From Flavihumibacter sp. UBA7668 (GTDB lineage: Bacteria > Bacteroidota > Bacteroidia > Chitinophagales > Chitinophagaceae): a DNA stretch of 64,000 nucleotides. The notes beneath the pieces are model-generated. The model did not search any database. It had not been told where the DNA came from and saw only the letters and a program-made list of their open reading frames with translations. Each line of letters starts with the position of its first letter. Position 1 is the first letter of the stretch. Location: positions 466,962 to 530,961 of the forward strand of contig NZ_DLHM01000004.1 of the NCBI RefSeq assembly GCF_002483205.1, read 5' to 3'. The position numbers and the translations under genes were made by a program. Below are positions 33,699-41,440 of the stretch, piece by piece.

Positions 33699-35354
33699 AT
33701 GAACAATATGCGCGTAATTGGAAAAACAATCGCCCTGGGTGCAGGATTCATTTCACTTTGTTTAAGTGGAATGGCACAGGATAGCTCAAAGAAAAAGACC
33801 ATTGATATAACATCCACTTTCAAACCTGTTTTGCGGGATGCGGTGAAGTTGAATTTTTCAGCAGCATTGCCGGCAATGGATAGTACAAAGCCGGTATTGA
33901 ATTATTCTATTCCTGTTCAGCAGGTAAAACTGCCATATCAGCCGGGAACACTGAAACCTGTTGCCATGCAGATCGATTCTTTGTTCCCATGGAAAAATAG
34001 CCAGTATGTAAAAGTGGGGGCGGGTAATAACCATCTTCCCTATGCACAGGCAGGATTCAATTTTGGAGATGGCAAATCTTCCTTTTTGAATTTATATGGT
34101 GAAGTCTTTGCTTCCAAAGGAAAGCTCGATTTTCAGAAACATAATCTGGTGGATGTAACTGCCCGCGGGGGACAAATGATTTCTGAAGATCACCAGGTAA
34201 CAGCTAAAGTCGGATTCAAAGGGGAGGATTATTTTCTCTACGGTTACCGGCCAACTACACTTGATTTTTCCAAACGCGAACTGAGACAACAATTTCAAAC
34301 AATCGATGGAGAAATTACCCTAAGAAATACTGATCCGTCGGATTTTGGTTTGAGTTATCAGCCAAGTATCCGGGTGGTTTCCTTCCGGCATAAAAACGAA
34401 GACAGCAGTGCAAGAGAACAGAATTTCATATTCAAACTTCCTGTGCAGAAAACCTTTGGAAAAAGCTTTGGTATCAACCTGGCATTCATCGGCGATATGA
34501 CACATTACAAAGCCCAGGATAAATCAGCTATCAAGAATAACCTGTTTCAACTGGCACCCTCCCTTTTGTTAAAGACACCCAATGTGTCTATTCAAACAGG
34601 GATATTACCTTCCTGGGATAATAGCGTATTTCATATGCTGCCGAATATCCTCGCTGATTTCACCACCAATGATAAACGTTTTACTTTCCAGGCAGGATAT
34701 ATCGGTTATTTCAATAAGGGAAGTATGCAGCGATTCTCCACCATCAATCCATGGATTGCACAGCCGTCGCAACTGCTGAATACCCGAATCGTTGAATTGT
34801 ATGGAGGCTTTAAAGGAGTATTGGCCCAGCATTTCACGTATAATGCAAAATTGGGGGTACAAAAACAACGGAATGTAAACCTGTTTGTAAATGATTTCAG
34901 AGATGGTAAAACATTTGAAACAGTATATGCTCCTGAAATGGATGTTGTTACGGTTCATGGTGAAATCGGCTACAATAAAGGAGAGAAATTCGCTTTCTCT
35001 TCCGGCGTTACCTATAATAACTTTGTAAGCGTGGAAGGTCAGTCGAAAGCATGGGGACTATTCCCGCTTGAATTACATGCCAACCTTCGTTGGAAAGTAA
35101 TCGACGATCTGTATTTTAAAACTGATTTCATTGGCTGGGATGGTCCGGCTTACCGGAATTTGGCAGGAGAAGACAGAAAAGGAGATCAGGCCTATGATTT
35201 GAGTGCCGGATTGGAGTTCAAAGTAACCAGGTCATTTGATCTCTGGCTTCAGATGAATAATATTTTGAATAACCGCTACGAGCGTTGGAATCAATACCAG
35301 GTATATGGATTTAATGTGATGGGTGGTATAATTTTTCGCTTTAATCAGAAATAA
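33699..35354 (+). CDS. outer-membrane beta-barrel protein, TonB-receptor-like
   Basis: 551 residues. The signal peptide ends near residue 26 (LSGMAQ). Many alternating hydrophobic strands and aromatic strand ends (VKVGAGNNHLPYAQAGFNFG, DQAYDLSAGLEFKVTRSFDL) and a final segment VYGFNVMGGIIFRFNQ ending in an aromatic-rich strand point to a barrel. The last strands resemble TonB-dependent receptors (NNILNNRYERWNQY), but no plug domain or TonB box was seen and the length is short. AAGAGG lies just before the ATG at 33699, one of few Shine-Dalgarno-like sequences here. It is likely a partner of the TPR protein. Confidence 0.78.
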   Translation: MNNMRVIGKTIALGAGFISLCLSGMAQDSSKKKTIDITSTFKPVLRDAVKLNFSAALPAMDSTKPVLNYSIPVQQVKLPYQPGTLKPVAMQIDSLFPWKNSQYVKVGAGNNHLPYAQAGFNFGDGKSSFLNLYGEVFASKGKLDFQKHNLVDVTARGGQMISEDHQVTAKVGFKGEDYFLYGYRPTTLDFSKRELRQQFQTIDGEITLRNTDPSDFGLSYQPSIRVVSFRHKNEDSSAREQNFIFKLPVQKTFGKSFGINLAFIGDMTHYKAQDKSAIKNNLFQLAPSLLLKTPNVSIQTGILPSWDNSVFHMLPNILADFTTNDKRFTFQAGYIGYFNKGSMQRFSTINPWIAQPSQLLNTRIVELYGGFKGVLAQHFTYNAKLGVQKQRNVNLFVNDFRDGKTFETVYAPEMDVVTVHGEIGYNKGEKFAFSSGVTYNNFVSVEGQSKAWGLFPLELHANLRWKVIDDLYFKTDFIGWDGPAYRNLAGEDRKGDQAYDLSAGLEFKVTRSFDLWLQMNNILNNRYERWNQYQVYGFNVMGGIIFRFNQK

Positions 35355-35413
35355 GAGAAACTAATTTTTGACGGGTCAGGTAAAATTCGGTTTTTTGCCC
35401 GATTGCAACCTGT

Positions 35414-36070
35414 ATGGAAAAACTGGATGTTTTAAATAATTACCTGTTTCTACAGAAACGAATCAGTATACCCGGACTGGGGACGCTTCATATGGAGCGT
35501 TTGCCCGCCAGAACTGATTTTGTTAATACCCGGATTTTGTCGCCCCTCTACAGATTTCGATTTGATCAGTATTTTGATGCTCCCGATAAGGATTTATTTG
35601 GCTACCTGGCAAATCGGCTGGGTGTGCCTGATTTTGAAGCTATCAAATGGTACAATGAATTTGCCTATGGTCTTCGGGCAAAAATCAGGGCAAATGAAGT
35701 AGCCAACTGGCCGGGATTGGGAAATTTTGTAGCCGATGAAAAAGGGGAAATTTCATTTGAAACGGAAACACCTTCTTTTGATCTTCCTGCTCCGGTTACC
35801 GCCAATCGCGTTCTTCGCGAACATGCAGAACATTCCATTCTTGTTGGTGATCGGGAAGTAATAGCTTCTGACTTGTCTGACGGACAAACAGATGATGTTT
35901 ATATTGAACGAGGTTCCTGGTGGATTGCTGCCCTGATTCTGGCAGCCATCGCAATAAGTTTTGCTGTATTTCATTATTTCAGGCAGGATGCCGGTGTTCG
36001 TACCAGTGGAAATCAGCAAAAAGTTCCTGTATATCAGATGCCATCCACCAGTAGAAATCTTAACCACTGA
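35414..36070 (+). CDS. HU-CCDC81-type domain protein with one membrane helix
   Basis: 218 residues. The N-terminal 60 residues (LDVLNNYLFLQKRISIPGLG) resemble the first prokaryotic HU-like CCDC81 domain, and a second HU-like segment around 75-110 contains the typical NWPGLGNF. One membrane helix lies at about 169-188 (WWIAALILAAIAISFAVFHY), followed by a short tail. Related proteins often end in a peptidoglycan-binding SPOR domain, which is absent here. The N-terminus should face the cytoplasm. It may link the cytoplasmic side to the envelope proteins encoded upstream; inference. Confidence 0.75.
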   Translation: MEKLDVLNNYLFLQKRISIPGLGTLHMERLPARTDFVNTRILSPLYRFRFDQYFDAPDKDLFGYLANRLGVPDFEAIKWYNEFAYGLRAKIRANEVANWPGLGNFVADEKGEISFETETPSFDLPAPVTANRVLREHAEHSILVGDREVIASDLSDGQTDDVYIERGSWWIAALILAAIAISFAVFHYFRQDAGVRTSGNQQKVPVYQMPSTSRNLNH

Positions 36071-36072
36071 TC

Positions 36073-36969
36073 ATGGCATTGATTCATTACAGTACTTGTC
36101 CGGTTTGCAGCAGTACATCTGTTAAGGAATTCCAGGTTATACCCGATTATTCTGTTTCCAAAGAAATATTTTCTGTTTGGAAATGCGAATCCTGTTCATT
36201 TCAGTTTACCCAGGATATTCCTGATCAGGAATCAATAGGAACCTATTATCAATCAGCTGACTATATTTCACATAACGATACAAAGAAGGGAATCATCAAT
36301 ACATTGTACCATTGGGTCAGGAAATATACCCTTCGTTCCAAGAGCAGGCTGATAGTGGAAGTAAGCGGACGAAAATCGGGACATTTGCTGGATATCGGTG
36401 CTGGTACTGGAGCCTTCCTGCATACCATGAAACATGCAGGATGGCAGGTTACCGGTCTTGAGCCGGATGCAGGCGCGCGTTCCATAGCGCGTGATAAATA
36501 TCAATTGCAATTGCTGGAGCCGGATAGCCTGTTTCGATTGGAATCAGGAAGGTTTGATGTGATCTCCATGTGGCATGTGTTGGAACATGTACATGCCTTG
36601 CAGGAATATGTAAAAACAATTGTTCAGTTATTGAAACAGGATGGCCGGTTGATTGTGGCAGTTCCCAATTATACATCCGGCGATGCAACCTATTATCAGA
36701 ATTTTTGGGCAGCATATGATGTGCCACGTCACCTGTATCATTTTTCACCCGCTTCCATGCGCAGGTTGATGGAGTTACCTGGACTGCAGATTGAAAAAAC
36801 AATTCCTATGTGGTTCGACAGCTTCTACGTAAGTATGTTAAGTGAAAATTATAAAAACGGAAAACCCAATCATGTCAACGCTTTTTTGCAGGGCTGGAAG
36901 TCCAATCAAAAAGCCATGAGAGATAAAGAGAAAGCAAGTTCACTGATTTACGTAATGCGAAAAACCTAA
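36073..36969 (+). CDS. class I SAM-dependent methyltransferase with zinc-binding N-terminus
   Basis: 298 residues. The N-terminal treble-clef-like part has CPVC at residues 9-12 and CESC at about 38-41. The Rossmann core has LLDIGAGTGAFLHTMKHAGW as the SAM-binding motif I and FDVISMWHVLEHVHALQEYV downstream. Such CxxC-methyltransferases often act on nucleotide sugars or lipid-linked precursors, but the substrate is not clear. The gene starts two bases after the HU-CCDC81 gene. Its stop overlaps that of the convergent glutaminyl cyclase gene. Confidence 0.85.
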   Translation: MALIHYSTCPVCSSTSVKEFQVIPDYSVSKEIFSVWKCESCSFQFTQDIPDQESIGTYYQSADYISHNDTKKGIINTLYHWVRKYTLRSKSRLIVEVSGRKSGHLLDIGAGTGAFLHTMKHAGWQVTGLEPDAGARSIARDKYQLQLLEPDSLFRLESGRFDVISMWHVLEHVHALQEYVKTIVQLLKQDGRLIVAVPNYTSGDATYYQNFWAAYDVPRHLYHFSPASMRRLMELPGLQIEKTIPMWFDSFYVSMLSENYKNGKPNHVNAFLQGWKSNQKAMRDKEKASSLIYVMRKT

Positions 36970-37814
36970 TTAAAGCTTACTTCAAATAAGACCGGCCAGA
37001 GTTTACCTGTTATATAAATTTTTCCGGAAGCAGCATCATAGGCAATGCCATTTAAAACTGCATCTCCATTATTATAATCCGTGTTTTTGAAATATTGTTG
37101 TTTCAGTGAATCCAGCAGAGTTGACAAATCTGCCTTACCTACCACCTGGCCGTTTGATGGATCTATTTTAAGAATAAAATTCGTCTGCCATCTGTTTGCA
37201 TAGATATAGCCATTTATAAATTCCAGTTCATTTAAATTATTTACCGGGCCATATTGGTCGGAAACAGTAAGAATGCGGGAGGTGGTAAAATTCTCCGGAT
37301 TCAGAAAATACAGGTTGCTGGAGCCATCCGACAAAATCAGGTTAGTGCTGTCGTGGGTTAATCCCCATCCTTCTGTTTTAATCTGAAATTCTCCGGTTTT
37401 TTTAAGTGTAACAGGGTCATAAATAAAGCCGGCTTTTTCTCTCCAGGTTAGTTGGTATAATTTATCATTAAAGACCGTTATCCCTTCCCCAAAATAAGCG
37501 GTACTCAGCTTTTGTGTAAGATTAGCCTTACCCGAAGGCAGGTCAATTTTTGAAATTCTTGATTCATATGGATTATCCCCGGGTTTGCCGCCTGTGCCCT
37601 CCAGCAATTGACCTTTATACACAACATATCCCTGCGTATAAGAACTGGTATCATGCGGGTAGGTATTTACCAGATTCACCTGGAAACTGGCGGGTGGGGG
37701 GAGGGTATTGGCCGGCTGGGAAGGGGTTGATCCGGCAGGTTCCCCTCCATTATTACAGGCAACAAGGCTTATAGCCAAACAGCTGGCGGAAATACAGGCT
37801 GGTATTGATTTCAT
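36966..37814 (-). CDS. glutaminyl-peptide cyclotransferase, lipoprotein
   Basis: Bacterial or plant-type glutaminyl cyclase of 282 residues forming N-terminal pyroglutamate. The signal MKSIPACISASCLAISLVAC has the lipobox LVAC, so the enzyme is likely anchored in the envelope. The five-bladed propeller is suggested by YPHDTSSYTQGYVVYKGQLL near the N-terminus, GKANLTQKLSTAYFGEGITV, and the C-terminal NDGDAVLNGIAY-like and GKIYITGKLWPVLFEV segments. The start at 37814 fits the promoter box 15 bases upstream. Periplasmic pyroglutamate formation after signal cleavage at Gln is common in this phylum, and many signal peptides in this window end AQ followed by a mature protein that could start with Gln. 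Confidence 0.85.
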   Translation of the reverse strand: MKSIPACISASCLAISLVACNNGGEPAGSTPSQPANTLPPPASFQVNLVNTYPHDTSSYTQGYVVYKGQLLEGTGGKPGDNPYESRISKIDLPSGKANLTQKLSTAYFGEGITVFNDKLYQLTWREKAGFIYDPVTLKKTGEFQIKTEGWGLTHDSTNLILSDGSSNLYFLNPENFTTSRILTVSDQYGPVNNLNELEFINGYIYANRWQTNFILKIDPSNGQVVGKADLSTLLDSLKQQYFKNTDYNNGDAVLNGIAYDAASGKIYITGKLWPVLFEVSFN

Positions 37815-37828
37815 TCTAAACATGCAGG

Positions 37829-37836
37829 CAAAGGTA
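37829..37836 (-). promoter_or_regulatory. -7 box TACCTTTG for the glutaminyl cyclase gene
   Basis: On the minus strand, ending 14 bases before the chosen ATG at 37814. Same sequence as the boxes of the E2 and helicase genes. Confidence 0.5.
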
Positions 37837-37940
37837 CCAATCCGACCATTTCCATTCGGCTAAAAACTCCAAAAAATATGTTACTACTCTTTGAATTTCA
37901 ACAAAAAAGCCCTTGTTTTACAATTCTTCTCTGAATATCC

Positions 37941-37959
37941 TTTGACAAACTTCGTCAAA
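37941..37959. promoter_or_regulatory. 19-base imperfect palindrome upstream of the M43 protease
   Basis: TTTGACAAA C TTCGTCAAA is an inverted repeat of 9-base arms with one mismatch, centred about 70 bases before the protease start. It lies between the divergent genes at 37814 and 38020. The shape fits a dimeric regulator site; no regulator gene is next to it. Confidence 0.4.
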
Positions 37960-38019
37960 ATCTACCCGATGAATTTCTGTTGATCCACGCTATGATTGGC
38001 CGTCTTAATACCCTTTTTC

Positions 38020-39312
38020 ATGAGACGGATCATTATACTCTTTCTGTTGATATCTGTGCCTGCCTGGCTTTTCGCTCAAAAAGAGTGTGCCCAGGACAGC
38101 AGGCCGATTCATGGAAATTATTCTACTTCCGGGAATTACTCCAACGTCGGTTTCAATACTTCTTCCATAGAAACTACTTCCACAACAACTTCTTCCATTT
38201 CAACTTCTTCCGCAATTTCTTCTGTTCCCTTAGCGCCGGTACTGGTGGTGCCTGCACAGATTGTAGTGCCCGTTGTAGTGCATATCCTGCAATCCGGATC
38301 GGTAGCAGTTTCAGATGCACAGGTTCAGGCACAGTTGGATGCACTTAACCGTGATTTTCAGGCTGCCAATGCCGACCTGGTTCGGGTTCCGGATCGTTTT
38401 AAGCAACTGGTGGCCAGCTGCATGATTCGTTTTGAACTGGCAAGAGTGGATCCGGCAGGCAAACCGACTACCGGAATCCTGCGGGTAAAAACCGGGGTTA
38501 CCATGTTTTCCATGGATGACCGTATCAAGTATAGTTCCAAAGGCGGGGATAATGCCTGGCCATCTGCCCATTACCTTAATATATGGGTTGGCAATATGGT
38601 GGGAGGTATCATGGGCTATTCGAGTATGCCGGGTGATCATCCGTCCACCGATGGAGTTGTGTTGAACCACCAGGTTTTTGGTACCCTTAATAAACAGGGT
38701 CGATATACGCTTGGCCGGGTGGCAGTTCACGAAATCGGCCACTGGCTGGGACTTAAACATATTTGGGGCGATTCATATTGCGGAGATGACGGGATTGATG
38801 ATACCCCGAAGCAGAAAGGCTATAACAGGGGATGTCCGTCTGGTATTCTCAATACCTGCGGAGATGATCCGAAGGGTGATATGTACATGAATTATATGGA
38901 CCTGACCGATGATAGCTGTATGTATATGTTTACATTGGGTCAGAAAGCGAAAATGCGTTCCGTTTTTGATGTCAATGGAGCCCGGAACAGTCTGTTGGCC
39001 GGCCTCGCCCTGCAAACCGACGGCGATCCCATTGATCCCAACTGGGGACAATCGGATCCATCCGAAATCAAGCCCCAGCCATTACAGATTTTCCCTGTTC
39101 CCGCCTCCACGGTGATCCGCGTGGAAATAACGGATTTTGAAAAATTTAAACAAAAGAAACTATTCATTTATTCCCTAATGGGCCAGCAGATAATGCAGGT
39201 ACCTATCCGTGGAAATCAGGTTATCGTTCCCATCGGAACGCTTACGCCCGGGCAATACCTGATCAAAACCGATAAGGCAGGACAGCCGGTAGGGAAGTTT
39301 GTTAAGATGTAG
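38020..39312 (+). CDS. M43 (pappalysin-like) zinc metalloprotease with type IX sorting domain
   Basis: 430 residues. Signal peptide MRRIIILFLLISVPAWLFAQ. Residues about 25-75 form a Ser/Thr-rich linker (SIETTSTTTSSISTSS). The catalytic domain at about 85-320 has the zinc motif HEIGHWLGLKHIWGD and the Met-turn YMNYMDLTDDSCMYMF, as in pappalysin/ulilysin enzymes. The C-terminus (LQIFPVPASTVIRVEI, then GQYLIKTDKAGQ) is a type IX secretion sorting domain, so the protease is probably displayed or released outside the cell. The start at 38020 is chosen because the signal peptide begins there. The purine-rich gene-free region follows. Confidence 0.92.
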   Translation: MRRIIILFLLISVPAWLFAQKECAQDSRPIHGNYSTSGNYSNVGFNTSSIETTSTTTSSISTSSAISSVPLAPVLVVPAQIVVPVVVHILQSGSVAVSDAQVQAQLDALNRDFQAANADLVRVPDRFKQLVASCMIRFELARVDPAGKPTTGILRVKTGVTMFSMDDRIKYSSKGGDNAWPSAHYLNIWVGNMVGGIMGYSSMPGDHPSTDGVVLNHQVFGTLNKQGRYTLGRVAVHEIGHWLGLKHIWGDSYCGDDGIDDTPKQKGYNRGCPSGILNTCGDDPKGDMYMNYMDLTDDSCMYMFTLGQKAKMRSVFDVNGARNSLLAGLALQTDGDPIDPNWGQSDPSEIKPQPLQIFPVPASTVIRVEITDFEKFKQKKLFIYSLMGQQIMQVPIRGNQVIVPIGTLTPGQYLIKTDKAGQPVGKFVKM

Positions 39313-39460
39313 GAAGAGGGAGAGGGGGGAAAAGAGAGGGGAGGAGAAGGGGAATGGTTTCGGGGTGGTTGAGGTTGTTAGATGGTTGTACAAAGTTTGG
39401 TTATAATAGTGTTTTGATAGGATTTTGCAGCAGGTACTCCTAAGGTAATCGAAGATAGAA

Positions 39461-39525
39461 CAAGTCGAAACAAAGCCGGAACAGAGCTGAAAAAGAGACG
39501 AAATAGAGCCGAAAATTAGCCGATA
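39461..39525 (+). repeat. 11-base periodic array, six units
   Basis: The dinucleotide core CG or TG within AGNCGRAAA-like units falls at 39466, 39477, 39488, 39499, 39510 and 39521, an exact 11-base period. Units are degenerate (GTCGAAA, GCCGGAA, GCTGAAA, GACGAAA, GCCGAAA, GCCGATA). The period is not a multiple of three, so it is not protein repeats. Confidence 0.7.
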
Positions 39526-39630
39526 ATGATAATAGAGCTGGCGTACAACGAATGGGAATTGTGGGGAAGGGGAGGATAAAGGGAAACTAAAGCGTGGGGA
39601 AAGGGAAGGCAAATCGAAGCTAAAACGATG

Positions 39631-39670
39631 TACGGAAGAAAACGGAGGATAACGAAGGATTACGGAGGAT
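39631..39670 (+). repeat. 10-base tandem array, four units
   Basis: Units TACGGAAGAA, AACGGAGGAT, AACGAAGGAT and TACGGAGGAT follow one another without gaps; a fifth degenerate unit begins AGCG. It is one of two phased arrays in this spacer. Confidence 0.75.
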
Positions 39671-39736
39671 AGCGCCTGCGTGAATTTCCATAATAAGTTA
39701 TATGAATCTGTCTTTCAATTGTTTATGAAAATTCGT

Positions 39737-39786
39737 ATTGGCTCACAGGTCTTTTAATTGGCTCATTTCCCCAATCAATTGGCTCA
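39737..39786 (+). repeat. three direct copies of ATTGGCTCA
   Basis: Copies at 39737-39745, 39757-39765 and 39778-39786 are spaced 20 and 21 bases apart, that is about two helical turns, so all face the same side of DNA. This looks like iterated binding sites. No gene starts immediately downstream on the plus strand. Confidence 0.6.
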
Positions 39787-39828
39787 TCGCTCAATAATGA
39801 ACCTCCAGGTTAAAACCTGCTTACATAA

Positions 39829-39860
39829 AAAAAGCAGCCCAATCAGACTGCTTCTTTTTT
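39829..39860 (-). terminator. bidirectional terminator after lpdA
   Basis: AAGCAG (39832-39837) pairs with CTGCTT (39848-39853) between an A-run and a T-run, so the structure works on either strand. It is about 100 bases after the lpdA stop on the minus strand and most likely ends that transcript. Confidence 0.65.
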
Positions 39861-39912
39861 TGTATCTGGAGATCCAGATCCTATTGTAAGTTATACTCTC
39901 GATTCTTTTGAG

Positions 39913-39958
39913 TCTTTCGAGTCTTTCACCTTTCACGTCTCACCTCTCTCCTTTCACC
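39913..39958 (-). repeat. GTGAAAG-type short repeat, locus B, joined to the lpdA stop
   Basis: Read in the lpdA direction, the stop codon TAG continues directly into GGTGAAAGG, then GAGAGGTGAGACGTGAAAGG and further degenerate units. The last base of the stop codon is the first base of the first repeat unit. Confidence 0.7.
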
Positions 39959-41361
39959 TACAAATGTATCGCTTCTCCGTACGCCACTTCAATTGCATCT
40001 TTAATGCCCTCGCTGATGGTTGGGTGCGGGTGGATGCTGTTGAGTACTTCGTGGTAAGTGGTTTCCAGTTTGCGGGCAACAACGGTTTCAGCAATCATCT
40101 CGGTTACATTGTAACCAATCATGTGCGTACCAAGCCACTCACCGTATTTGGCGTCGAAAATTACTTTTATAAAACCTTCAGTAGCACCAGCCGCCTGTGC
40201 TTTTCCTGATACACTTAATGGGAATTTACCCACTTTAATTTCATATCCGGCTTCTTTGGCAGCTTTCTCCGTAAATCCGACAGAAGCAATTTCAGGTGTG
40301 CAATAGGTACAACCCGGAACATTGTTATAATCCAGTGCTTCCGGCTGATGATGGTATTTTTTCTCTGCGTAGCCGATATTTTCAACACAGATAATTCCTT
40401 CTTTTGAAGCAACATGTGCCAGTGCCTGTCCGGGTACACAATCTCCGATTGCATACACACCTGGAACACTTGTCTGGTAAAATTTATCAACTACAATTCT
40501 ACCCTTATCTGTTTTAATACCGTTTTCTTCCAGGCCGATGCCTTCAATATTGGCAACCACACCGGCAGCACTCAATACGATATCAGCTTCCAGCGTCACT
40601 TCGCCATTGGCAGTCTTAACTTTCGCTTTTACGCCGGAACCGGAAGTATCAACTGATTCAACCGATGCATTCGTCATTATTTCGATCCCGGATTTTTTGT
40701 AGGATTTTTCCAGTTCTTTGGAAATATCTTCATCTTCTACCGGAACAATTCTAGGCATGAATTCAACGATGGTAACTTTAGTTCCCATGCTGTTATAGAA
40801 ATAAGCAAATTCAACGCCGATAGCGCCGCTACCAACCACAATCATTGATTTTGGCTGCTGCGGTAAAACCATTGCTTCGCGATAGCCGATCACTTTTTTA
40901 CCGTCCTGTTTCAGGCTCGGTAATTCCCGGCTGCGACCACCTGTTGCGATGATGATATGTTTTGCTTCAACCACTTCTTTGGTACCATCTGCTTTGCTTA
41001 CTTCCACTTTTCCTTTGCCCTGTACTTTTCCGAAACCCATGATCACATCGATCTTGTTTTTCTTCATCAGGAACTGCACCCCTTTACTCATTTTATCTGC
41101 AACACCCCGACTGCGTTTGATTACTTTTTCAAAGTTTTGCTTACCGCTCGCTTCAATACCATAAGCTTCTGCATGTTTGATATATTCCATAACCTGAGCG
41201 CTTTTCAGCAGCGCCTTGGTTGGGATACAACCCCAGTTCAGACAAACGCCACCCAGACTTTCTTTCTCAATAACGGCTGTTTTAAAACCCAACTGTGATG
41301 CACGGATAGCGGCTACATAACCGCCGGGTCCACTACCAATCACAAGAACGTCGTATGCCAT
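39958..41361 (-). CDS. lpdA: dihydrolipoyl dehydrogenase (E3)
   Basis: FAD-dependent E3 of 2-oxoacid dehydrogenase and glycine cleavage complexes, 467 residues. The FAD fold DVLVIGSGPGGYVAAIRASQ is at the N-terminus, the redox disulfide in GGVCLNWGCIPTK (about residues 37-49), the NAD site around MIVVGSGAIGVEFAYFYNSM, and the C-terminal catalytic HPHPTISE. Length is standard. It is monocistronic by appearance, 79 bases downstream of the helicase gene. It can serve the E2 encoded at 25512 and others. Confidence 0.96.
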   Translation of the reverse strand: MAYDVLVIGSGPGGYVAAIRASQLGFKTAVIEKESLGGVCLNWGCIPTKALLKSAQVMEYIKHAEAYGIEASGKQNFEKVIKRSRGVADKMSKGVQFLMKKNKIDVIMGFGKVQGKGKVEVSKADGTKEVVEAKHIIIATGGRSRELPSLKQDGKKVIGYREAMVLPQQPKSMIVVGSGAIGVEFAYFYNSMGTKVTIVEFMPRIVPVEDEDISKELEKSYKKSGIEIMTNASVESVDTSGSGVKAKVKTANGEVTLEADIVLSAAGVVANIEGIGLEENGIKTDKGRIVVDKFYQTSVPGVYAIGDCVPGQALAHVASKEGIICVENIGYAEKKYHHQPEALDYNNVPGCTYCTPEIASVGFTEKAAKEAGYEIKVGKFPLSVSGKAQAAGATEGFIKVIFDAKYGEWLGTHMIGYNVTEMIAETVVARKLETTYHEVLNSIHPHPTISEGIKDAIEVAYGEAIHL

Positions 41362-41440
41362 AATCTATAGTTTAATTATAGGTTGAATTAATAGTACCTG
41401 ATTTGCGAAACTAACTTACCCGGCTCAAATAGCCAAACCA

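Larger units (their letters stand above)
39313..39957 (+). other. gene-free, purine-rich region with phased short arrays
   Basis: 645 bases without a credible gene. From the protease stop to about 39670 the plus strand is strongly enriched in A and G. It contains six units at exact 11-base spacing (39461-39525), four units at exact 10-base spacing (39631-39670), three ATTGGCTCA copies at 20-21 base spacing (39737-39786), a hairpin terminator (39829-39860) and a GTGAAAG-type array (39913-39958). The function is unknown. Confidence 0.7.

Noticed and set aside
39913..39958. CRISPR array at the short repeats near lpdA
   Set aside because: Units are 7-14 bases, contiguous and degenerate, without unique spacers; no cas genes nearby.
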